DNA from: Thermodesulfobacteriota bacterium
GTDB taxonomy: Bacteria > Desulfobacterota > Desulfocorpusculales > Desulfocorpusculum
Assembly (NCBI GenBank): GCA_028275295.1
Contig: JAPWUY010000105.1
Location: forward strand, 1-6,667
Direction: 5' to 3'
DNA: 6,667 bases
The position numbers and the translations under genes were made by a program. Each line of letters opens with the position of its first letter. Within the stretch, counting starts at the first letter, position 1. The notes under the pieces were generated by a model. The model saw only the letters and a list, made by a program, of their open reading frames with translations. It ran no database searches and was not told the origin of the DNA. Shown here piece after piece: positions 1-5,246 of the stretch.

Positions 1-756
1 GTGGAGGACATAGCTCACAGGAGAGGATTGGGGGACATCCTAGCCGAAGGCCCCAGGCTGGCCATAGAGAGACTGGGGCCAGAGACAGCCTATTACAACA
101 TCCAGATAAAGGGTATGAGCAACCTGCACTCGGACGAGAGGCCAACCCCAGCTCTAGCCCTGGGCATAGCAACTGCCACCCGAGGTGCGGACCATCTGAG
201 AAGTCGTCCAGCCATAGATCTCTACCATCTTCCCGAGGAAGTTCTGGAGCAGATATATGGGAGAAAGGGAATGAGCAGCGATTACAGGGACTACAAGGGA
301 AAGGCCTGGATGGTCTACTGGCAAGAGCTCCTGTATGCCGTGGTGGACTCTTTGGGAATTTGCAAGTTCCAGACGGTCTTTCTCTCTCCCAACATGCCCA
401 AATGGGCTGAGTATAGCAAACTTCTCGAGAAGATCGTGGGGCTCAAGATGGACGAGGCTCAGCTCATGGAGATAGGGGAGCGCATCTACAACCTGGAGAG
501 GATGTTCCTGGTGAGAGAGGGAATAGGCAGGAAAGACGATACCTTACCCGAGAGATACTTCCAGGAGCCCACCCCTGGAGGACTGGAGGTCGTGAGGGGT
601 AGGGTGATAGATCGTGCCCGTTTCGAGCACATGTTGGACGAGTATTATGAGCTTCATGGCTGGGACGAGGATGGAAGGCCCCTTCCCGAGACCCTGGAGC
701 GGCTGGGGCTCAAGGGGGAGCCGAGCCACAAGCTACAGCCCGAGGACTGGAAGTGA
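1..756 (+). CDS. aor: Aldehyde:ferredoxin oxidoreductase, tungsten-type large subunit (C-terminal part)
   Basis: This is the C-terminal 251 residues of an AOR-family catalytic subunit. The family oxidises aldehydes to carboxylates (or runs in reverse) at a tungsten bis-pterin centre with one [4Fe-4S] cluster, in the cytoplasm. Visible family features are an N-terminal stretch with GDILAEG (11-17), RGADHL (61-66), and DSLGIC (116-121), whose Cys121 should be the fourth ligand of the cluster. The usual C-terminal block follows, with ERYF, then RFEHMLDEYYELHGWDEDG (207-225). Family members are about 600 residues, so roughly the first 350, including the N-terminal pterin-binding domain and the other three cluster cysteines, lie upstream of the window. 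The GTG at base 1 is simply the window edge, not a believable start. The following ferredoxin, MoaD-like and FAD genes fit an NAD-linked AOR complex. The preferred aldehyde cannot be read from this fragment, and a related AOR-family enzyme with another substrate is possible. Confidence 0.92.
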   Translation: MEDIAHRRGLGDILAEGPRLAIERLGPETAYYNIQIKGMSNLHSDERPTPALALGIATATRGADHLRSRPAIDLYHLPEEVLEQIYGRKGMSSDYRDYKGKAWMVYWQELLYAVVDSLGICKFQTVFLSPNMPKWAEYSKLLEKIVGLKMDEAQLMEIGERIYNLERMFLVREGIGRKDDTLPERYFQEPTPGGLEVVRGRVIDRARFEHMLDEYYELHGWDEDGRPLPETLERLGLKGEPSHKLQPEDWK

Positions 757-760
757 TGGG

Positions 761-784
761 TTCGAATGGAAGTGCTTCTTCGAA
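761..784 (+). other. Small inverted repeat / possible mRNA hairpin between AOR and ferredoxin genes
   Basis: TTCGAA at 761-766 is repeated at 779-784 and can pair with it. Inside, GAA (769-771) pairs with TTC (776-778) around a GTGC loop, leaving a two-base TG bulge on the 5' side. It lies 4 nt past the AOR stop in the only sizeable gap (79 nt) of the operon. No U-run follows, so it is not a standard intrinsic terminator. It could be an mRNA processing or stability element, or chance. Confidence 0.3.
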
Positions 785-834
785 AACCGAGACCAAAGGG
801 TCCAGAGGACAACTTCTGCGCCAGGGAGGATTGA
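766..834 (+). CDS. Possible 22-codon leader ORF ahead of the ferredoxin gene
   Basis: An ATG at 766 opens a 22-codon frame (begins MEVLLRKPRP) that closes with TGA at 832-834, one base before the ferredoxin ATG at 836. The TGA-G-ATG junction is the same as that between the MoaD-like and FAD genes downstream, so translational coupling is imaginable. Against it, the ribosome binding site in front of 766 is poor, the start sits inside the hairpin arm, and the peptide has no recognisable features. It is most likely a chance frame, listed because it fills the gap exactly. Confidence 0.15.
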   Translation: MEVLLRKPRPKGPEDNFCARED

Positions 835-835
835 G

Positions 836-1324
836 ATGGCCAAGATAATGACAGTGGATTACGATAGGTGCACGGGTTGCAGACTCTGCGAGATGGTCTG
901 CTCCGTCAACAAGGAGGGAGCCAGCGACCCAGCTAGGGCCAGGATCCACGTGATAAAATGGGAGATGGAGGGGATCTATGTCCCCATGTTCTGCCAACAT
1001 TGCGAGGACCCACTTTGTGCGGCGGTCTGCCCAGTGAGGGCCATAGAGAGGGACGAGGCGGAAGGAAGGGTGAGAGTCGACAAGGAGAAATGCGTTGGGT
1101 GCCGTTCCTGTCTTTCGGCATGCCCCTTCGGAGCCATAGGCTGGGATGAGGAGAAGAGGAAAGTTATAAGGTGCGATCTCTGTCATGGCGATCCCACCTG
1201 CGTCAAGTTCTGTGCCACTAAGGCCATCCAATTCATCGAGGCGGAGAGGGCCGTTTTGGTGAGGAAAAGGGCTGCCGCGGAAAGGCTCCACAGGGCCTTG
1301 TCCCAGACTTCCCACGGGATTTGA
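836..1324 (+). CDS. Four-cluster ferredoxin-like electron-transfer subunit of the AOR complex
   Basis: This 162-residue iron-sulfur protein of the HycB/DmsB/CooF type should pass electrons between the tungsten subunit and the FAD subunit. It has sixteen cysteines in four motifs: C12-C15-C18-C22, C53-C56-C61-C65, C86-C89-C92-C96 and C113-C116-C122-C126, enough for four [4Fe-4S] clusters. The second and fourth motifs have the widened spacing (CX2CX4CX3C and CX2CX5CX3C) typical of this family. There is no Tat or Sec signal, so it is cytoplasmic. The ATG at 836 is chosen because the family-like start MAKIMTVDYDRCTGC begins there and an AGGGAGGA Shine-Dalgarno lies at 823-830. The frame is open further upstream, but that part does not look like protein. 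It stands 79 nt after AOR and 3 nt before the MoaD-like gene. It matches the small Fe-S subunit (AorA) of AorABC-type enzymes, in a different gene order. Confidence 0.93.
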   Translation: MAKIMTVDYDRCTGCRLCEMVCSVNKEGASDPARARIHVIKWEMEGIYVPMFCQHCEDPLCAAVCPVRAIERDEAEGRVRVDKEKCVGCRSCLSACPFGAIGWDEEKRKVIRCDLCHGDPTCVKFCATKAIQFIEAERAVLVRKRAAAERLHRALSQTSHGI

Positions 1325-1327
1325 GAA

Positions 1328-1615
1328 TTGAGGGTCACTGTAGAATTCGTAGGTCTACCCGAGCTGAGAAAGACTATTGGATCCAAGAGCCTCAAGGTCT
1401 CCCTGGAGAGGGGCACCATGGGCGATCTTCTCTCACAGCTAGAGAGGATGTATGGAGCTCCGGTGAGGAACTCGCTCCTCGACTCCAAAGGAAACATCCA
1501 CGAGACCATCCAGGTGATAAGAAACGGAAGGGAATGGCTGGCCAGAGACAATCCAATGGCGGAGTTGAGAGACGGCGACCGAATAACCTTCCTCCTCATG
1601 GTAGCTGGAGGCTGA
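1328..1615 (+). CDS. MoaD/ThiS-family sulfur-carrier protein
   Basis: This 95-residue beta-grasp protein starts with the typical strand RVTVEFVGLPELR and ends LRDGDRITFLLMVAGG. The exposed terminal Gly94-Gly95 is the hallmark of MoaD and ThiS, which are adenylated by an E1-like enzyme and then thiocarboxylated to donate sulfur. MoaD makes the dithiolene of the molybdenum/tungsten pterin cofactor. No MoaE, MoeB or ThiF partner is in the window, so it would depend on enzymes encoded elsewhere. Its place between two AOR subunits argues for a dedicated role in cofactor assembly or AOR maturation, as inferred for MoaD-like genes in other AOR clusters. The start is TTG at 1328, 3 nt after the ferredoxin stop, with no strong Shine-Dalgarno, so translation is probably coupled to the gene before. 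ThiS-like thiamine synthesis is less likely, given the context. Confidence 0.88.
   Translation: MRVTVEFVGLPELRKTIGSKSLKVSLERGTMGDLLSQLERMYGAPVRNSLLDSKGNIHETIQVIRNGREWLARDNPMAELRDGDRITFLLMVAGG
1607..1611 (+). promoter_or_regulatory. Shine-Dalgarno formed by the Gly-Gly codons of the MoaD-like gene
   Basis: GGAGG at 1607-1611 lies five bases before the ATG at 1617. The same bases are part of the last two codons (GGA GGC) of the sulfur carrier, so its essential C-terminal Gly-Gly and the ribosome binding site of the FAD gene share sequence. Confidence 0.75.
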
Positions 1616-1616
1616 G

Positions 1617-2915
1617 ATGGGGGTTGTTGCTGTCATTGGCGGGGGTATTGCAGGCCATGAGGCTGCATGGGCGGCCCGCAAATACGATCCATCATGTAGG
1701 GTCTTGATAGTTCAGGAGGAACCCCATCCCCTCTACAGCGCATGTGTCCTCGCTGATTACATATCCGGGGCCATGCCCAGGGAGAAGGTGTTCCTCCTCT
1801 CCAGGGACGACTACAGAAGGGCTGGTGTGGAGCTCCTCTGCCCAGCGAAGGTCCTCAGAGTGGATATTCAATGCAGGATCCTGGAACTCGAGGAAAGGAC
1901 AATCCGGTTCGATACATTGGTTGTGGCTACAGGGAGCAAGCCCATTGTTCCGCAAATGCCAGGGGTCCATCTCCAGGGGGTATGCACCCTCAAGACCCTA
2001 TCCGATGCTGACCGCATAGCGAGGAGGAAGCCGGGCAGGGCAGTGGTGATAGGTGCAGGACCAGTGGGTGTCGAGTGCGCCCTTGCCCTCTCCTCTACAA
2101 AGTGGGAGGTGAGGCTCGTGGAGCTCCTCTCCGGGGTGCTGCCCAGGATACTCGATGAGCCCATGTCCCTGGAGGTCTCGAGGGTATTGGAGCAAAGGGG
2201 TATTCGGGTCCTGACAGAGACCAAGGTGGTCTCCATCCTGGGGGATGGGAGGGTAGAGGCCGTGGAGACAAGTGAGGGGACACTCGATGCTGATCTGGCA
2301 GTTTTGGTTCTGGGGATGAGGCCAGAGGTCACCCTCTTGAAGGAAGCGGGGCTCCAGATGGGAGCAGGGGGGGGAGTGAAAGTGGATCAGATGATGTCCG
2401 TGGGAATCGATGGGATCTTCGCCTGCGGAGACTGTGTGGAATCTCTGGATCTCCTCTCTGGTCTCAGGGGAGCCCACATGCTTTGGGGCAATGCCGTGAG
2501 ACAGGCAAGGGTTGCGGGGACCAACGCAGCGGGTGGCAAGAAGACATTTTCCGGATCCATGAATGTGACAACAGTGCCCATAGGCGATGTGGCTGTGGCC
2601 TCCATGGGACGAACTGCCAGGGATCTCGAGGACAAAGGGGCCAGGCTTCTCGTGCGGGAAGATCCTTTCGGGAATAAGATGGCCCTCGTCCTCCTCGAAG
2701 ACCAAATCGTCGGGGTGCAGGGTATGGGGAGGCTCGAGAAGGTCGGTGGCATGATGAAGGCCTTGCTCGAGAGGAAAAGGGCCCAGGAAATGATCTCTGG
2801 ATTCAGGAAGGGGCTGTGGCTGGGCTGGCCCATCAGGTCCATTCAGATGGACCTGGAAAAGGCTCATTCTGGAGGCAATCAATGGCTGAGAGGGACACAA
2901 GGAAAAGGCAGGTGA
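1617..2915 (+). CDS. FAD-dependent NAD(P)H oxidoreductase subunit of the AOR complex
   Basis: This 432-residue two-dinucleotide-fold flavoprotein is related to the NADH oxidase/CoA-disulfide reductase/nitrite reductase flavoprotein group. An FAD-binding GGGIAG is at residues 8-13, VVATGS at 102-107, a second NAD-binding GAGPVG at 146-151 and the FAD-contacting GIFACGD at 266-272. The acidic Glu169 at the end of the second strand of the NAD fold favours NADH over NADPH. Cys43 in YSAC falls where the redox-active cysteine of NADH oxidase and CoA-disulfide reductase sits. The C-terminal region (about 315-400) looks like the usual dimerisation domain. It should connect the ferredoxin subunit to NAD+/NADH, like AorC of AorABC enzymes. 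The ATG at 1617 is one base after the MoaD-like stop and has a good Shine-Dalgarno. The last 34 bases overlap the zinc-ribbon gene. Membership of the complex is inferred from context; the flavoprotein family is clear. Confidence 0.9.
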   Translation: MGVVAVIGGGIAGHEAAWAARKYDPSCRVLIVQEEPHPLYSACVLADYISGAMPREKVFLLSRDDYRRAGVELLCPAKVLRVDIQCRILELEERTIRFDTLVVATGSKPIVPQMPGVHLQGVCTLKTLSDADRIARRKPGRAVVIGAGPVGVECALALSSTKWEVRLVELLSGVLPRILDEPMSLEVSRVLEQRGIRVLTETKVVSILGDGRVEAVETSEGTLDADLAVLVLGMRPEVTLLKEAGLQMGAGGGVKVDQMMSVGIDGIFACGDCVESLDLLSGLRGAHMLWGNAVRQARVAGTNAAGGKKTFSGSMNVTTVPIGDVAVASMGRTARDLEDKGARLLVREDPFGNKMALVLLEDQIVGVQGMGRLEKVGGMMKALLERKRAQEMISGFRKGLWLGWPIRSIQMDLEKAHSGGNQWLRGTQGKGR

Positions 2916-3073
2916 GGTGTTTGAACTGTTTCGAGAGGTTCGCTCCACCAAAGGGTGTGGATCGAATGGCCTGTCCCAAATGTGGAATCGAGTGGAGACT
3001 CACTTGGTCTTCATCGGATTCGGTCAAGATAAGGGGCCCAGTGTGGAGCAAGGTGAAGAGCGGGGCCATCTGA
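2882..3073 (+). CDS. Small zinc-ribbon protein at the end of the AOR operon
   Basis: This 63-residue protein has CX2C at Cys13/Cys16 and CX2C at Cys31/Cys34 (CLNC and CPKC), a classic zinc-ribbon arrangement with a 14-residue spacer. The N-terminus is basic (MAERDTRKRQVR) and the tail has several lysines. The ATG at 2882 is inside the FAD gene in another frame (34-nt overlap) and is preceded by GGAGG at 2871-2875, six bases away; the frame also opens a little upstream, but without such a site. No specific function is recognisable. Zinc ribbons of this size can bind nucleic acid or proteins or act as metal-handling adaptors. The overlap suggests co-expression with the AOR subunits, so an accessory or maturation role is possible but unproven. 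Confidence 0.75.
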   Translation: MAERDTRKRQVRCLNCFERFAPPKGVDRMACPKCGIEWRLTWSSSDSVKIRGPVWSKVKSGAI

Positions 3074-3128
3074 GTTCCCCTCTTTCTGGGTGAAAGAGTG
3101 TGCGGAGGATCCTCTCGGGTAGGCTGGC

Positions 3129-3965
3129 CTAAGCCCCTGTGTGCTCTTCGAGCCACTCGCACATGTCCTCGAGCACCTGTTCCCTGTGGATATCGTTGTG
3201 GAGCTCGTGGTACCCACCTCTGTATATCCTCAACTCCTTGTCCCTGGAGATGACCCTCCCGTAGAAAACCCTGCTTGCCTCCGCAGAGGCCAGCTTGTCC
3301 GCTCCGCCGTGGAGCATGAGAAGGGGAAAAGGGAACTCCCTGGCATGGGCCATGGTCCAGGAACGGGCTAGCTCCATCTGAGCTCCAAATCTGGCCGATG
3401 CCCTATTGTGCACCAAGGGATCTTCCTTGTACGCCCTCACCACTTCCGGATCCCTGGAAAGCTTCGATGGATCTATGTCCACTTTCACCGAGAAGGTTGG
3501 CCATATCATTGACATGACCCAAGCCAGCTGCATCAACCCGGGCTTCACAGGGGGTCTTCCAATGGCTGGGGCACAAGCTATGATCCCCCTCAGACCCAGA
3601 AGGCCTCTCAGGGCGCACTCGAGGACAATCAGACCACCCAAACTGTGGCCGACGAGATAAAGGGGAGAGGGAGATTCCATTGCCTCGACCAATCGAAGGA
3701 ATCTCCTCAAGTCCTCCCTGAATTCATGCCACCCATTTATGTGACCCCTTCTACCAGGGGAGTTCCCGTGGCCCCTGAGGTCGAAAGCGTAGATGGTGTA
3801 ATCCCTCTCCAGCATCCACTGCACCAAGTAGGAGTACCTTCCACTGTGTTCTCCGAAACCGTGGACCAGGACCAAGACCCCTCGGGATCTGGAGGAAGGA
3901 TTCCATCTCTGGTAAAAGAGCTCGGTGTCCGAGGCTCCCATGAAGGTTCCTGTCTGGTGGCCCAT
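3129..3965 (-). CDS. Alpha/beta hydrolase, monoacylglycerol lipase/lysophospholipase-like
   Basis: This 278-residue serine hydrolase of the PldB/monoglyceride-lipase group hydrolyses ester bonds of acylglycerols or lysophospholipids in known members. The oxyanion-hole motif HGFGEH is at 35-40, followed by FDLRGHGNSPGRRGHI at 61-76. The nucleophile elbow GHSLGG (106-111) carries Ser108. Asp223 in HGGADKL and His253 in GYHELHND complete the catalytic triad. No signal peptide or membrane segment is seen, so it is probably cytoplasmic or peripherally bound. The ATG (complement of 3963-3965) directly follows a GGAGGAGGAG ribosome binding site; a second Met at residue 9 is the alternative. The gene is convergent with the AOR operon, 55 bases between stop codons, and divergent from the exonuclease gene, so it is probably its own transcription unit. 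The substrate cannot be assigned. Confidence 0.9.
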   Translation of the reverse strand: MGHQTGTFMGASDTELFYQRWNPSSRSRGVLVLVHGFGEHSGRYSYLVQWMLERDYTIYAFDLRGHGNSPGRRGHINGWHEFREDLRRFLRLVEAMESPSPLYLVGHSLGGLIVLECALRGLLGLRGIIACAPAIGRPPVKPGLMQLAWVMSMIWPTFSVKVDIDPSKLSRDPEVVRAYKEDPLVHNRASARFGAQMELARSWTMAHAREFPFPLLMLHGGADKLASAEASRVFYGRVISRDKELRIYRGGYHELHNDIHREQVLEDMCEWLEEHTGA

Positions 3966-4005
3966 CTCCTCCTCCGGTTTTCCCCAAAGCCCTTTTCACG
4001 CACCA

Positions 4006-4034
4006 AGTCTTCATCCCTCCAAGGGAAAAGTCAA
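4006..4034 (-). promoter_or_regulatory. Possible promoter for the alpha/beta hydrolase
   Basis: On the minus strand TTGACT (complement of 4029-4034) matches a sigma70 -35 box at five of six bases. Seventeen bases later AAGACT (complement of 4006-4011) matches the -10 consensus at only three of six. It would place the transcript start about 30 bases before the hydrolase ATG. The -35 is good, the -10 poor. Confidence 0.3.
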
Positions 4035-4046
4035 TAGGAATTCCTA
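4035..4046. repeat. 12-bp perfect palindrome in the divergent intergenic region
   Basis: TAGGAATTCCTA reads the same on both strands. It lies immediately upstream of the hydrolase -35 candidate and about 40 bases upstream of the -35 candidate of the rightward operon. That position would suit a dimeric repressor or activator controlling either or both units. No regulator gene is adjacent, and chance is not excluded. Confidence 0.35.
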
Positions 4047-4084
4047 GGCCCTGGCTTTGTCCTCGGGTTTTTCGTGGGGTTCGG

Positions 4085-4113
4085 TTGACGATGACCAAGG
4101 GAACCTTTAAACT
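4085..4113 (+). promoter_or_regulatory. Likely sigma70-type promoter for the exonuclease/endonuclease V operon
   Basis: TTGACG at 4085-4090 (five of six to consensus) is followed after 17 bases by TAAACT at 4108-4113 (four of six). Transcription would start near 4120, leaving a leader of about 30 bases with the Shine-Dalgarno at 4139-4144. Confidence 0.45.
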
Positions 4114-4138
4114 CCGGATCATCCGGGAGAGAGGTCTT

Positions 4139-4144
4139 GGAGGG
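4139..4144 (+). promoter_or_regulatory. Shine-Dalgarno that decides the TTG start of the exonuclease
   Basis: GGAGGG at 4139-4144 sits four bases before TTG at 4149. The longer frame beginning at TTG 4137 would overlap this site and has only GAGAGAGG two bases ahead of it, so 4149 is the better start. ATG at 4161 is the conservative alternative but is too far from the site. Confidence 0.6.
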
Positions 4145-4148
4145 TCCA

Positions 4149-5246
4149 TTGAAGCGCGGGATGTGGGTGAAAGAGGTGGCCATTGGGAGGAAGGTGGACG
4201 GCCTTTTTCTGGTCAAAGAAAAGAAGCTCCTTCAGGGAAGGACCGGAAGGCCATACGTGATGATCAGGCTAGCTGACAAGACAGGAGAGGTCGAGGCCAG
4301 GATTTGGGACCGAGTCGAGGAGCTCCAAGAGCGCTTCCAGGTAGGGGACTTGATCAGTGTTTCGGGGGATGTATCAGAATATCAGGGATCCTTGCAGGTG
4401 AAGATCCAGGAGCTGGAAAATAGGGGGCCCCTCATTGAGGAATGGCTCGAGGAATTTCTTCCGGACTACCTCTCCCAGAGGGAGGCCTCGGAGAGGAGAA
4501 TGGGTGAGTTGAGAAGGCTCGTCATGGAGATACGAGATGAGGAATTGAGGGGCCTGGTCCTGGAGTTCCTCGAAGATCCGGAGCTCAGCAACAAATGGCT
4601 CATAGTTCCCGCAGCCAAGCGTCTCCACCATGCGAGACTGGGAGGACTTCTGGAGCACACTCTCTCGGTGGTCAAACTCGCCATGTTGGCTTGCGACCAC
4701 TATCCAGGACTGGACAAGGACATTCTAGTTGCAGGGGCTGCCCTCCACGATATAGGGAAGCTCCACGAACTCAAGGAGCCATGGAAGCCCGATTACACGA
4801 CCGAGGGGAGGCTCTTGGGCCATTTGATCATTGGCCTGGAGATGTTGGATCGAGCTCTCGAGAGACACCCCGGGGTTTCGCCTCTCAAAGCCCTGGTTCT
4901 CAAGCACATGCTAGCGAGCCATCACGGCGAGCTGGAGTTCGGCTCTCCCAAAAGGCCCAAGGTATTGGAGGCCCTGGTCCTTTACATGCTGGACGATCTC
5001 GATGCCAAGGTGGACGGGTTCGTCTCCCACTTGAGGAGCGAAGGGGTGAGCGGGGATGGATGGACCGGTTACAATCCCATCCTGGAGAGGCATATCTTCG
5101 GCGGTCTCTCACCAGCCAGGTATTCCAGGCTAGGGGAAAAGGGGGATCAGGTTCGCGATGAGGATTCGGCATATTCACCCCTGGGAACTCTCCTTGGAGG
5201 AGGCGAGGAGGATTCAGGGGATCCTGGCAGCGCAACTGATACCTGA
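4149..5246 (+). CDS. YhaM-like 3'-5' exonuclease (OB-fold plus HD domain)
   Basis: This protein has 365 residues when started at TTG 4149 (MKRGMWVKEV). Residues about 10-90 form an OB-fold nucleic-acid-binding domain (DKTGEVEARIWD, then GDLISVSGDVSEYQG), and about 155-300 an HD phosphohydrolase domain. HHARLGGLLEHTLSV carries the first metal-binding His (170), ALHDIGK the His200-Asp201 pair, SHHGELEFGSP the later His (258-259), and LDDLDAKVD closes the site. This is the architecture of YhaM of Bacillus subtilis and Cbf1 of Staphylococcus, metal-dependent 3'-5' exonucleases acting on RNA and single-stranded DNA. YhaM is about 314 residues; here the last 40 or so (from GEKGDQVRDEDS) are a low-complexity Gly/Asp/Glu/Ser tail, most of it inside the 89-nt overlap with endonuclease V. 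A promoter candidate lies just upstream. The family is clear; whether RNA or DNA is the substrate is not. Confidence 0.88.
   Translation: MKRGMWVKEVAIGRKVDGLFLVKEKKLLQGRTGRPYVMIRLADKTGEVEARIWDRVEELQERFQVGDLISVSGDVSEYQGSLQVKIQELENRGPLIEEWLEEFLPDYLSQREASERRMGELRRLVMEIRDEELRGLVLEFLEDPELSNKWLIVPAAKRLHHARLGGLLEHTLSVVKLAMLACDHYPGLDKDILVAGAALHDIGKLHELKEPWKPDYTTEGRLLGHLIIGLEMLDRALERHPGVSPLKALVLKHMLASHHGELEFGSPKRPKVLEALVLYMLDDLDAKVDGFVSHLRSEGVSGDGWTGYNPILERHIFGGLSPARYSRLGEKGDQVRDEDSAYSPLGTLLGGGEEDSGDPGSATDT

Noticed and set aside
758..769. GGGTTCGAATGG resembling a tRNA T-arm, suggesting a tRNA or integration site
   Set aside because: No acceptor, D or anticodon stem surrounds it. The flanking sequence is AOR coding on one side and the operon gap on the other, and no integrase is present.
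614..835. Upstream extension of the ferredoxin frame into the AOR gene
   Set aside because: The added 74 residues look like out-of-frame AOR sequence, while a good ribosome site and a family-like start are at 836.
710..1315. 201-codon minus-strand frame opposite the ferredoxin gene
   Set aside because: The sixteen-cysteine ferredoxin pattern on the plus strand is decisive. The antisense translation has no recognisable domain and no good start site.
1998..2951. 317-codon open frame on the minus strand opposite the FAD gene
   Set aside because: The opposite strand carries an unmistakable flavoprotein with all motifs. The antisense frame has His/Pro-rich, family-less sequence and arises from stop-poor codon usage.
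3074..3136. Terminator between the convergent AOR operon and hydrolase (GAGGATCCTC palindrome at 3105-3114; bulged stem 3117-3136)
   Set aside because: The palindrome leaves only a three-pair stem with a four-base loop, the second stem has a bulge, and no T-run follows on either strand. Termination may occur here but is not supported.
3645..4037. 130-codon plus-strand frame opposite the hydrolase
   Set aside because: It is a shadow of the alpha/beta hydrolase, whose catalytic triad and ribosome site on the minus strand are clear.
4137..4148. Start of the exonuclease at TTG 4137
   Set aside because: The Shine-Dalgarno GGAGGG lies inside this extension and is correctly spaced for TTG 4149.
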